Positions 54,451-62,640 of a stretch of 64,000 bases of DNA are shown here, piece after piece. Below the pieces are notes generated by a model. The model did no database searches and was not told where the DNA came from. It was given only the letters and a program-made list of their open reading frames with translations. Made by a program: the position numbers and the translations under genes. Position 1 is the first letter of the stretch; every line of letters starts with the position of its first letter. The DNA comes from Pseudomonas urmiensis (GTDB lineage Bacteria; Pseudomonadota; Gammaproteobacteria; Pseudomonadales; Pseudomonadaceae), in the NCBI RefSeq assembly GCF_014268815.2, contig NZ_JABWRE020000001.1:3973001-4037000 (forward strand), written 5' to 3'.

Positions 54451-55368
54451 CTAGAAGTCCGATCGAATCCCCGAAGCATCGAGAGTTTCATGGTCTTCGG
54501 ATGTACTCGCCGCAGAGTTGATCCAATCCTCCTCTTGATCGTGCCAGTCGCCCGTGTCTACCATCAAAGAGTCTTCGACGAACTCTAGCGCCTCAGGATT
54601 TGGATTTGCCGCTTCGCAGGTCAATTCGCAGGTGTAATCGAACGACTCATCTAGTTCGGCTCCATCGCCCCTTCTGAGATCAGAGTTAGATCCCCACTGC
54701 AGTGTTACCCCTATGCTACCGCTTACCCTGATATGTACGGTCTCAGAGGTGATACTGGTAACCTCATGCGAGTCCACGTAGATTTCTTCAAGGGAATAGT
54801 GCGTGGCTAGCTCATCCACAGCGTCCAAACTTTCCCCAACAATCTGCTGGACCGTTGCATCATTGATCGCATGCGATAAACGATCCCCGACGGCGGCTCT
54901 GCACTCTTGGATGCAGGCCATCAGTCCGGCCACGGCTTCGATTGTTTCTACTGCGAGGCGCTCGATATCGTCTTCTTCCAAGAGGAAAACTTCTGGTGTG
55001 ATGTGGACGTACCCGTTCAAACGGACTACGGCATCTCGAAGCTCCTCAAACTCCTGAGCGAAGTCCAACCGGAGCTTTGTTCGCACGTAGTGGTTGGAAA
55101 GCCCGCCCTGCGTTGCATACACACACCGCTCGACTCGCGTTACCTCCGGGACAACGCCTTCTGCCTTCTGCTGCCACCATATGCACTTTTTCACCTCGGC
55201 GTCTGGAGCAAGGCGCTTCAGCGTGTGACCCACCAGCTCGCGCATAGCAAAGGCGAAGTTATGAAAGCGCAGCCTGTTCCTGCGGTCTTCGAGATTAAAC
55301 ATCGCAGCTTCATAAAGGCAACGCTCGAACTGAGCATCACCGATTAACTGCAAGATCCTTTCGTCCAT
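54451..55368 (-). CDS. Defence-island protein, possibly a pPIWI-associated-type nuclease
   Basis: 305 aa from ATG 55368 (AGAGGA site 6 nt upstream). The N-terminal ~170 residues are helical (MDERILQLIGDAQFERCLYE, RFHNFAFAMRELVGHTLKRL, KKCIWWQQ), and the C-terminal ~130 are acidic and beta-rich (TVHIRVSGSIGVTLQWGSNS, FDYTCELTCEA). The start pattern recalls proteins annotated as pPIWI-associating nuclease (pP_pnuc_1), but that is from memory and unverified. It lies on the same strand 180 bp after the 45-aa ORF that trails the 1374-aa gene, so it may be part of that unit. Cytoplasmic; no membrane segment. Confidence 0.6.
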   Translation of the reverse strand: MDERILQLIGDAQFERCLYEAAMFNLEDRRNRLRFHNFAFAMRELVGHTLKRLAPDAEVKKCIWWQQKAEGVVPEVTRVERCVYATQGGLSNHYVRTKLRLDFAQEFEELRDAVVRLNGYVHITPEVFLLEEDDIERLAVETIEAVAGLMACIQECRAAVGDRLSHAINDATVQQIVGESLDAVDELATHYSLEEIYVDSHEVTSITSETVHIRVSGSIGVTLQWGSNSDLRRGDGAELDESFDYTCELTCEAANPNPEALEFVEDSLMVDTGDWHDQEEDWINSAASTSEDHETLDASGIRSDF

Positions 55369-55547
55369 GTTCTTCCTCTCGTCTACGACCATTCCGGATC
55401 ATCGCTCAGAGCGGGAATGGAAGTCACCTATAGGCTAAGCGCAACGGATGTTATGCGCTTCAGGGGACCATGCAGTCAGGGCTTGGCCAATAATGGCCGA
55501 GCAAGGGGCAACAGCCCCAGATCCATGGTAACTGCCGCAGCCTCGCG

Positions 55548-55685
55548 TTAAATCCAACGACGCTCAAACACAGCATGCTCGTCGACCGGCGGGACATCCA
55601 TTCGAACCCAACCAGTTAAGCAGTTCATCATCGACTCGCTAGTCAAGATCTCGGTCATGATGAACTGCTCCATAGCCATATTCAT
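55548..55685 (-). CDS. 45-aa ORF translationally coupled to the large defence gene
   Basis: The minus-strand ATG (55685-55683) overlaps the stop of the 1374-aa gene as TGATG. The ORF encodes MNMAMEQFIMTEILTSESMM followed by NCLTGWVRMDVPPVDEHAVF and ERRWI, and stops at TAA 55548. No separate ribosome-binding site is visible, as expected for termination-reinitiation coupling. It is net acidic with a Met-rich start. I do not recognise it; expression is inferred only from the overlap. Confidence 0.45.
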   Translation of the reverse strand: MNMAMEQFIMTEILTSESMMNCLTGWVRMDVPPVDEHAVFERRWI

Positions 55686-58600
55686 CAGTGTAAGCGGCGA
55701 CGAATACCTGCTTGATTGTCCTCTCGAATCGCTTCATGATCGTAAGTTCTAGCCAAACTCATAAGCAACTTCGAAGCAACAAATGGATGTGAAAACTGTA
55801 AAGCTTCACTCCAAGTTCGATATCTAGTAGCGAGCTCGCGTTCTTGCTCGCCCCCCTCACCACGAAAATGTGCACCCCGAGAGTTGTAAACTCCTGTATG
55901 CGCCCCCTCCATCATTGGCTCAGACTGAATATCTTCAATCACGTTACGAACAGGCGTGCACGGCCAGATGCCATCTTTTCCCACTGGTGCGTGCGAAAGG
56001 AGCTTCCCAATACAAACATCCGCAATGTCTCCACGACTCAGTTCGTTACACGACTGGCGGACCGCCTCTATCCATTTCGCAAGACGCACTTCATCAACCT
56101 CGCCGAAATCATCCTGTCCAGGCAGGCGGTGTATAGTCTCTAGCAACCTGTAACCGCGCTTGGCCATTTCGCCTATGCGATCTGGCGTGATTTGAAACTC
56201 AGCAGGGTCGGTCGCGCCATCCGCTCGTTTGTACATCCAGCAAATTGCCTGAACGTATAATTCAGGATGCTGCTCAATGTATTTTTCAAGATTGGGAACT
56301 TTGGAAACTTCGGACCTGCTCCAGGGTTGTCCTAATACATCTATATATGCGAACTCCAGGCTAGCCATTTGCTCAAGAGATATAGATGAAGATCGATTTA
56401 ACTGATTGAACGCTTCTTCGACGTGGTAATGCTCTAGCATGTACTGATCAGGCAGATCCCTACCACCTTTTGCCATCTCTGACAACAGCTTGAAAATTAC
56501 CATTCCGTCAATTTTAGCTATCTCATATCGAATGCACGAAAATGCTGCGCGAGGTCTTTCGGCATTTAACAAGCGCTCGACAGCTTCGCTGCTCTCCGAT
56601 TCTGGGCCATGCAGCCATTCCGGCGCTACCTCGCCCCAGTAACGTAACTGAGCACGCTCTCCAAGGGTATCAACCAGCTTCCAAGTGCCTTTTCCAAACG
56701 GGGCAAGCAAGAAAAGATCAACCATACCCTCCTCAGACTCACCAGAGATGACTTTGAGCAAGATGGTTTCGCGCTGAACGTCATCCGTGATAGCTCGAAT
56801 TGCACCACCGATGAGGTTCTTCTGAGAATGGACCTCACTCTCACCGATGAGGATCGGATCAAGTGCAAGTCGAAGTAATTCGACCAACTCCGATTCCGAC
56901 AGGACGGAGCCAGCGGCAAGGGAACCAATCACCCAAGGAGCTCCTCCTTGTTCGGACAATTTTAAAATTCCGGAAAAACCACGTTGCATGAATACTTCGC
57001 GTAACGCTTCTGCTCTCTGATCGTTGATGCGCTTTTCACGCTCACGGTAGTTAGACTCTTCAATATTCTCTAATTCGTCAGCAGACTCCTCGACCCAAGC
57101 ATTGCGGAACAGCCACAAATACTTATGAAGTAGATCGCTCGGTTCAAGCGCGTCATAGGCGGCTTTTCCTGCTGCGGTTAAACTGTCGTCAACACCAGTC
57201 CTCTTCGCACGTAGAACCGCACGACGCGATAGTGTTGAAACTCGAATTTTCTCGCGCATCACTGCCTTGTCAGCGTCACTTGCCTCAGCCTTTGCCCAAC
57301 TCTCAATTAACTTCCATACTCTAGCCTGGTCCTCGTTACTCAGCGATTGTAAGCGATCGACTAAATCACTGAGCATTTCCAAGGTGTAATCCGCCCAGCT
57401 CAAAGAGAGCTCAACCACCTCACGTACAAACTCTCTAATCGGCCCCCACGTAGGAAGGGGCTCGCCGTATCCATAACCATCAGCGCGCCATCGCGGCTTG
57501 TGACTATAGTCGCCAACTTGACTGTGATTCTCAAACTGAGCGATACAAATCTTCCATGCGACATCAGGAAACTTCAAAGCTAGTTTCTTAATCAAATCCA
57601 CACGTTGGGGTAGACTTGCCGCGGTCTGAGGCATCCATGCTCGAAAAATCGAGCGCAGCGAATTTGCGGGCTTGTTGAGCCAGTTGTCCTTAATCTCTAT
57701 CTGCGCGAGCCGTGCGAGAATCAAGGCAGCACGGTGTAAGGTAGCGGGATTCCATGACAGCCCTTCAAGCGCCCACAACAACCCCGTTCGACTTGGGCTA
57801 CCGCCTAGCAAGCCCGGGCTGACTGGCCTCAGAAGTCCAAATACCGCAGGACTCTCCGATCGAAGGTCCCGCTCCAATATAGATAGAAATTCATCTGGAG
57901 CTGCTTCTGCATAAGTCGGAAGGTCGCGATCATTAGCTTCTAAAGCTCGTGTTGTTAAAGGAGCCCGAAGCAAATCACGAACTACCCGAATTACCTCCGT
58001 TTCAATATCAATGCCGAAGCGCCCCCTGAACACTTCTTCGCCGTGAACCGCGAGTAAAACCAACGTTTCCGATATGCCTTCTCTGAAGGTGCTGGAGAAT
58101 TCGCGCACCTTGCCATGATGTGGCGCAATCCAACGCTGGTCTTCATCAAGGTCGAGAGCGGGGTCGTCCTCTCCTAGGACCATGCGTGCCATTTCAAAAT
58201 AGCGAGTTAGGTCAACTTCCATGATCCCGTCAGCGGCTGCGTAGAGCAGATCAAGCTTTGAAACCACTCCTCTGGCGGTGCCTATCGACCATATCGGCGC
58301 GTCGTTAAGTTTTGCCAAGTTTTGACAGTCTTTTTCAAGCTCGTCGTAGGGGCGCTCACCAGCCAGAAGTGAGAGCCCTATTTTATCGGCGTCGTTCCGG
58401 CTATCCCAAGCCCCGACGAGCAGAAATGGAACAAGCTTGGTTGCTATATGGACGTTCGCAGCCCACTCTGGCAATTGCACTGCTTGTACGGACGAGAGAC
58501 GTCTTCGCAAAACAGTAAGAGAGCGGCCCGAAATTTTAGCAAGCTGAGTGACTTCATCCCTACTCTTGCCCATCCCTTCCAGGGCCGTATTGAACGCCTG

Positions 58601-59809
58601 ATAGCTAGCCGGCTCCAAGATTACATCAGGAATCTTTATTGCGGCATTACGAGGATAAATTACAAACGAGTGCATAGACTTTGCGAAGGGAGCAAGATCT
58701 CGCTCAACCTCACGAGTGTATACGACCGGTATGAACGTTTGTTTACCCGAAGCGAGCCGAGGCAGCACATCAGGCTTGTCAAATACCAAGACCCGATCTC
58801 GATATGAAGCTAACTCTTCACCGCCATATTCACTAAGTAACTGGGCAAGAAATGCAAGCGCCTCTTCTGTTGAATCTGCAGCGATAGTAATTGGACGCTC
58901 TGGCGTATTGGATAAGCGGCTTATAACTGTGCGCTTTGCAGACTCAATCGCAGAATTGAATAGAGCACCTGTGAGAGGAGGCGCTGCGACCTCGGCCCAG
59001 TCTGCCCAGCATTTGTCGAGCGAACGAACGGCCTGTGCTGGGGTGCATGTCTCATTGGCGAACCATGCTTGGGCTGGCAGAGACTGCTCAAGCCATTGCT
59101 CAAGATCGCTCGCGTCATAAGCACGCACATCCCTCCACAGATTTAGCTCTTTCTTAGAATTAACCCAGGTAGCCTTCCCAGCCCAACGGCGGGGGGTAAC
59201 AAACACAAACGTCGTTTCGGCACGCTCTCTGTCTTCGAGCGCAGCTACGCTCTTCTCAAAGTCGCCACTTGCTTTAGAGCGGGGATCTTCATTGGTTCCA
59301 AACTCCCAGCCGGAGCGACCGACTGGAATCCAAGGCGTCCCCTCGCCTGCTGTAACGAAACCATCCCACCCCGGTCGCTCGGCATCGTCATTGCCAGGAA
59401 AGTCGACTTTTGTGAGCCCGCGGCCGGTCGAGTGCACAAGCGTGCGCAAGAAAACGGCCAAGCGGGATCGCGCTCGAATGCTGTGGGAGACCCACCCTTC
59501 AATGGCATTAGCCTGAATCGCTAGGAATGGGGGGACATAGGTCACCGCATCAACAGGCGCTGCCTTTCGCTGGGCTCGCGACGCCTCGTATTGCGCCTGC
59601 ATCTCCATCAAGTCCCTGAGCGGAAACTTAAACGCCTTCTCTAGTCGGGCAGCCATTTCCGCAGATAAAGCAGCCTTACCATTGAGCAGGTTCGATAAGG
59701 CAGGCCGCCCAACGCCTACAAGCTGGGCAGCCTTCGTGACTGACATCCCGGACGGGATGACCTCTGTCTTAATGCGTATCCCAGGGTGTAGAGCATCGAT
59801 GGTCGGCAT
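55685..59809 (-). CDS. Large putative defence protein: HigA-like HTH, PD-(D/E)XK-like nuclease region, NTPase-like region without visible P-loop, helical C-terminus
   Basis: 1374 aa from ATG 59809 (GAGG upstream). Residues ~5-75 form a HigA/VapI-type XRE HTH (GMSVTKAAQLVGVGRPALSN, LLNGKAALSAEMAARLEKAF). Residues ~100-245 look like a restriction-endonuclease fold: Glu104, Asp149 (RPGWDGFV), Glu169 (SGWEFGTNEDP), Lys179, then the hydrophobic strand TTFVFVTPRRW. Residues ~285-440 resemble a STAND-type NTPase core, but the expected P-loop position reads ITIAADSTEEALAF with no GK(S/T). About 900 mostly helical residues follow. No membrane segment. A palindrome at 59861-59884 suggests autorepression by the HTH. 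A 45-aa ORF is coupled to its stop. Domain calls are by eye. Confidence 0.75.
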   Translation of the reverse strand: MPTIDALHPGIRIKTEVIPSGMSVTKAAQLVGVGRPALSNLLNGKAALSAEMAARLEKAFKFPLRDLMEMQAQYEASRAQRKAAPVDAVTYVPPFLAIQANAIEGWVSHSIRARSRLAVFLRTLVHSTGRGLTKVDFPGNDDAERPGWDGFVTAGEGTPWIPVGRSGWEFGTNEDPRSKASGDFEKSVAALEDRERAETTFVFVTPRRWAGKATWVNSKKELNLWRDVRAYDASDLEQWLEQSLPAQAWFANETCTPAQAVRSLDKCWADWAEVAAPPLTGALFNSAIESAKRTVISRLSNTPERPITIAADSTEEALAFLAQLLSEYGGEELASYRDRVLVFDKPDVLPRLASGKQTFIPVVYTREVERDLAPFAKSMHSFVIYPRNAAIKIPDVILEPASYQAFNTALEGMGKSRDEVTQLAKISGRSLTVLRRRLSSVQAVQLPEWAANVHIATKLVPFLLVGAWDSRNDADKIGLSLLAGERPYDELEKDCQNLAKLNDAPIWSIGTARGVVSKLDLLYAAADGIMEVDLTRYFEMARMVLGEDDPALDLDEDQRWIAPHHGKVREFSSTFREGISETLVLLAVHGEEVFRGRFGIDIETEVIRVVRDLLRAPLTTRALEANDRDLPTYAEAAPDEFLSILERDLRSESPAVFGLLRPVSPGLLGGSPSRTGLLWALEGLSWNPATLHRAALILARLAQIEIKDNWLNKPANSLRSIFRAWMPQTAASLPQRVDLIKKLALKFPDVAWKICIAQFENHSQVGDYSHKPRWRADGYGYGEPLPTWGPIREFVREVVELSLSWADYTLEMLSDLVDRLQSLSNEDQARVWKLIESWAKAEASDADKAVMREKIRVSTLSRRAVLRAKRTGVDDSLTAAGKAAYDALEPSDLLHKYLWLFRNAWVEESADELENIEESNYREREKRINDQRAEALREVFMQRGFSGILKLSEQGGAPWVIGSLAAGSVLSESELVELLRLALDPILIGESEVHSQKNLIGGAIRAITDDVQRETILLKVISGESEEGMVDLFLLAPFGKGTWKLVDTLGERAQLRYWGEVAPEWLHGPESESSEAVERLLNAERPRAAFSCIRYEIAKIDGMVIFKLLSEMAKGGRDLPDQYMLEHYHVEEAFNQLNRSSSISLEQMASLEFAYIDVLGQPWSRSEVSKVPNLEKYIEQHPELYVQAICWMYKRADGATDPAEFQITPDRIGEMAKRGYRLLETIHRLPGQDDFGEVDEVRLAKWIEAVRQSCNELSRGDIADVCIGKLLSHAPVGKDGIWPCTPVRNVIEDIQSEPMMEGAHTGVYNSRGAHFRGEGGEQERELATRYRTWSEALQFSHPFVASKLLMSLARTYDHEAIREDNQAGIRRRLH

Positions 59810-59860
59810 CGTGAATCCTCGGTGTATTAAGCTGTGGAGTCGAGCTCGCTCCAAAATATT

Positions 59861-59884
59861 GTATTGCGTAGCGCTACACAATAC
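59861..59884. promoter_or_regulatory. Palindromic operator upstream of the 1374-aa gene
   Basis: GTATTGCGTAGCGCTACACAATAC (shown in two halves: GTATTGCGTAGC and GCTACACAATAC) is a 24-bp palindrome with one mismatch pair, 52-75 bp before the ATG. HigA-type HTH proteins bind such sites in their own promoters. Confidence 0.65.
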
Positions 59885-60105
59885 ACTAATGTAGCTCCAG
59901 CAGGAGAGATGTGGACCATTTGACTGCTTGACCCTGTCAGGAGACGTAGGATTTTCGTCAAAGGCCTAAAGCTTGAATCAGCGGGCGTATTGAAGGGAGT
60001 GATCGCAGCGCCCAGCGGTGGCGGCTGGTTCCGAGCAGCCGATGATACTGCTCACGCGAGTGACTCAACGGTGGGATTTGGTTTTCTCGCCCCGTAAAAA
60101 GCAAA

Positions 60106-60127
60106 AACCCCGCAGCATGGCGGGGTT
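60106..60127 (-). terminator. Terminator-like hairpin with no upstream gene
   Basis: On the minus strand GAACCCCGC…GCGGGGTT is followed by TTTTGCTTTTT, a good rho-independent terminator, but no minus-strand gene lies to its right. It may be left over from a lost gene. The rest of the 59810-60221 gap holds only the palindrome above and promoter-like AT-rich DNA. Confidence 0.55.
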
Positions 60128-60221
60128 CTTACTCAGGGTACGCGGGCACGACCGGAATTCCGGAAAACCCACGTTTCGAGAGTGAAGATAGTAGAAAACC
60201 GATACGTTGACAAGGGACTCT

Positions 60222-61160
60222 ATGCATTTCCACCTGACCGCCCCGCGCCTCAAGACCCTCGACACATTTTTCGTTACCACGAGCGACAGCGATCTCTTGG
60301 GATGCTATGCATGGACGCAAGCAGTCGGAGCCGCTCTCCTACCAATCCTCGGCGACCTCGAGGTCAGCCTTCGCAATGCCCTGCATAGAGGCCTGTCCCA
60401 GTACTATAGCGGAGCGGACAGCTTCGAGTGGATGCTCAAAACGAGACCTAACCCGTCCAGTCCTGCCGAGCCAACCTACTGGCACAAGCTCACACGATAC
60501 ACCCATGAGGATGTACTCGGCGCGGTAGGGAAAATCGCGAAGAAGAAAGGAAAAGGGAATGCAACTGTTGACGACATTGTCGCGAAGGTCCCCTTCGGAT
60601 TCTGGGAAACGATTATCAAAGGCTTGAAGCATAAATCGCACCCTGCTGGCATGCAGGCTAGCGTTTTATCAATAGCATTTCCAAACGCCCCTGACCTGGC
60701 TACGACGCCATACGATGATGCAGCGTTTGTCGACCGACTGGCTAATCTACTTAGCCAAGTACGAGATGTTCGAAATAGGATTGGCCATCACGATCAGATC
60801 TGGAGAACGCCGGAGTTTGACTCATATGGCAATCTGGGCTTTATACCTCGCCGGCCACGCCAAACGGTAAACAGCCTCCGTTTGCTCGCAAACCAAATAA
60901 CTTGGCTAGCAGGCTGGATAGATCCCGAAATTACTAATTACATTAAGGCGTCCGATCACTGGTGGTCCCTGCAAGCTCTGCTGACAAAAGAAGCATTGAC
61001 AGTGTATCGGAAGAACGGTGGTAGGGTCGGTACGTACGAGGCGGTGATTCGCACGACACCACAGCATGAAGTCGTCACTTGGCCTAACAAGACTCCTCGT
61101 ACTCCTGAAAAAATCCATAGGATCAATCGTCGCAGAGTATCTAACAAAATTTTCTATTGA
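60222..61160 (+). CDS. Abi-like (AbiD/F, Abi_2-type) HEPN protein
   Basis: 312 aa. The N-terminal part (WTQAVGAALLPILGDLEVSL, RNALH) and the motif RDVRNRIGHHD (Arg184…His189, an Rx4H HEPN ribonuclease motif) match abortive-infection proteins of the Abi_2/AbiD group, which cut RNA during phage attack. Helical throughout, cytoplasmic. ATG 60222 is chosen (AAGGGA just upstream; TTG 60207 possible). AT-richer than the core genome. It stands alone, convergent with a short remnant frame at its end. Confidence 0.72.
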   Translation: MHFHLTAPRLKTLDTFFVTTSDSDLLGCYAWTQAVGAALLPILGDLEVSLRNALHRGLSQYYSGADSFEWMLKTRPNPSSPAEPTYWHKLTRYTHEDVLGAVGKIAKKKGKGNATVDDIVAKVPFGFWETIIKGLKHKSHPAGMQASVLSIAFPNAPDLATTPYDDAAFVDRLANLLSQVRDVRNRIGHHDQIWRTPEFDSYGNLGFIPRRPRQTVNSLRLLANQITWLAGWIDPEITNYIKASDHWWSLQALLTKEALTVYRKNGGRVGTYEAVIRTTPQHEVVTWPNKTPRTPEKIHRINRRRVSNKIFY

Positions 61161-61324
61161 AGCCAATCGCTGCTGATAAGCCGTTCGTTAGCCTTGAGAA
61201 ACTCATAATCTGAAGGCCTATACCCATATTGCACTGGGTAGCGCAAGCCTCTCCCCCAAATACACATAGAGCAGCCTGGGCTCACTGACAACCCGTTGGT
61301 TGCTGAGTGGAAAAAATCCGCACC
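61154..61324 (-). pseudogene. Short protein-like frame, perhaps the C-terminus of a lost gene
   Basis: Reading leftward, an open frame of 56 codons after a TAA encodes …NGLSVSPGCSMCIWGRGL then RYPVQYGYRPSDYEFLKANE and RLISSDWLQ, ending at TAG 61154. The composition (Trp, Tyr, Gly pattern) looks like real protein. An internal ATG at 61267 has no clear ribosome-binding site. It overlaps the end of the Abi-like gene by 7 bp. Probably a 3' remnant. The rest of 61325-61494 is AT-rich with nothing recognisable. Confidence 0.3.
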
Positions 61325-61494
61325 TTACTGACTGGAGACTAAACAGTTTAGAATAACAATACTGAAACTCGCTTCCGTATTTAATAGTACTGATTGAAGC
61401 CAATTTTAAAATCAACACAAAGACAGCTAAGCTAGAGCAGTCGATTTGCCTTCTAAAAGTTGCAACGACAAATAAAATACTCAAGTTTCTTTAC

Positions 61495-61947
61495 TCATCC
61501 ATTCACGCGCAGATCGCGCTCAGCCAAAAAAATAATTTCTGTGACCTTGAGGTTTTCTTGCTGGGGCGAGTGATGAATGCTGTAACAAGCCCCACCTACA
61601 ACCTTGTAGATGTACCCCTCTTCCGCTCCTGAAGCGTCTTCAGCAACGCTCACTTCCTGGAGCGGTTCCATCACCCAGTCGCTCCCTCCCCTCATGTGAC
61701 CAGGGGACATCAGGTGAGCCTGCGCGAACCATGAGCGGTCATCAAGCTCCGAAAGCATTTGTTTCAGGATCGGTACCGTAGGGATCATCAGCATGCTGCC
61801 CACGATGTCGTCACCGTAATCGCGCACAAGCTCCACGTAAAACCATGGGTGGTGCAGTTCCAGCTCAATAAATTTCCAGTGACGGCTGGCAGGCTCGCCG
61901 AAAATGCCTGCTGGGCTGAGTTCGGCATGTCTATAGGTCTTGAACAT
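61495..61947 (-). CDS. Hypothetical protein divergent from a small XRE regulator
   Basis: 150 aa soluble protein (MFKTYRHAELSPAGIFGEPA…; HHPWFYVELVRDYGDDIVGS). GAGGG lies upstream of ATG 61947. I do not recognise a family. It shares an 85-bp intergenic region, with a palindrome, with the XRE gene on the other strand; a regulator divergent from its target is a common layout, so it may be controlled by it. Confidence 0.65.
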   Translation of the reverse strand: MFKTYRHAELSPAGIFGEPASRHWKFIELELHHPWFYVELVRDYGDDIVGSMLMIPTVPILKQMLSELDDRSWFAQAHLMSPGHMRGGSDWVMEPLQEVSVAEDASGAEEGYIYKVVGGACYSIHHSPQQENLKVTEIIFLAERDLRVNG

Positions 61948-62007
61948 CGAAAAACCCTCAAAATATTAACAATAGTTAATGGATGTATGACGTTCAAGAC
62001 GGCTTCA

Positions 62008-62028
62008 TCATTCCTTTTGTAGGAATGA
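62008..62028. promoter_or_regulatory. Palindrome overlapping the XRE gene ribosome-binding site
   Basis: TCATTCC and GGAATGA with a 7-nt spacer lie directly before ATG 62033 and between the two divergent genes. It is a plausible operator for the XRE protein. Confidence 0.5.
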
Positions 62029-62032
62029 AAAA

Positions 62033-62320
62033 ATGGAGCTGAAACAGGCATTTGGTAAGGCAATGAGGCTGCTGAGAAAATCCCGTAGCCTCAGCCAAGA
62101 AGATTTCGGCGGCCACAGTAGCCAAACCTACCTTAGTCAACTGGAAGCCGGAGGAAAGGGCCCTACCCTCGAAATGGTGCATGGGCTCGCCTCTGCCATG
62201 AATGTCCATCCTTTGACGATCTTGACCCAGTGCTACCTTTTTATGGACGAGGATGCCACCCTGGACTCAATCATTGAGCGAGTTCGTGAGGAGCTAAGCG
62301 TGACACCATTGGCCCCATGA
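62033..62320 (+). CDS. XRE-family (SinR-like) transcriptional regulator
   Basis: 95 aa. Single HTH_3 domain, residues ~5-65: MRLLRKSRSLSQEDFGGHSS, then QTYLSQLEAGGKGPTLEMVH and LASAMNVHPLTIL. Probably dimeric and acting on its own promoter palindrome. Typical of regulators in islands and prophages. Confidence 0.88.
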   Translation: MELKQAFGKAMRLLRKSRSLSQEDFGGHSSQTYLSQLEAGGKGPTLEMVHGLASAMNVHPLTILTQCYLFMDEDATLDSIIERVREELSVTPLAP

Positions 62321-62353
62321 GGATGGGCGCTTGCCCCTTCAGCATAAACTGAG

Positions 62354-62446
62354 ATGTCCGATAGGATGCAACCAAGGGCTGCGCTGTCTGACCCAGCGGC
62401 GGAGTTGATCCTTGGCGCAACCTACGAGGCAGAGGAGCGGCAATGA
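62354..62446 (+). CDS. 30-aa ORF coupled to the next small ORF
   Basis: MSDRMQPRAALSDPAAELIL then GATYEAEERQ, stopping in an ATGA overlap with the 55-aa ORF at 62443. Its ribosome-binding site is weak. Too short to judge on its own; the overlap is the main reason to list it. Confidence 0.25.
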   Translation: MSDRMQPRAALSDPAAELILGATYEAEERQ

Positions 62447-62610
62447 AGGGCCGACGGAAGGTAAAGACTGACAAGTGGCGTCTAAAGGCAGAAAATGAAG
62501 GCGGCGCCCGGGAGCTTTTGCGAGGGCGGGAACAGACGCAAGGAAGGTTCCTCGACATAGCGGCACAAGTCGGCAAAGGAATGGAACCCGTTGGCCGACT
62601 TGCCGGTTGA
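62443..62610 (+). CDS. 55-aa basic ORF upstream of the DUF2384 gene
   Basis: MKGRRKVKTDKWRLKAENEG and GARELLRGREQTQGRFLDIA, ending GRLAG. A good AGAGGAG ribosome-binding site lies 6-7 nt upstream, and the ORF ends 30 bp before the DUF2384 gene start. The N-terminus is basic. No family recognised. Confidence 0.35.
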   Translation: MKGRRKVKTDKWRLKAENEGGARELLRGREQTQGRFLDIAAQVGKGMEPVGRLAG

Positions 62611-62640
62611 GAGATAGGATTTCACCTTTGAGGTGTGCAA

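Noticed and set aside
55445..55480. attC-like sequence (AAGCGCA … TGCGCTT with GCGCAAC and GTTATGC cores)
   Set aside because: Too short for an integron attC, with only one pair of core-like boxes and no second site or integrase; probably a chance inverted repeat.
60065..60280. 71-codon minus-strand frame between the two defence-type genes
   Set aside because: Runs straight through the terminator hairpin at 60106-60127 and has no ribosome-binding site.
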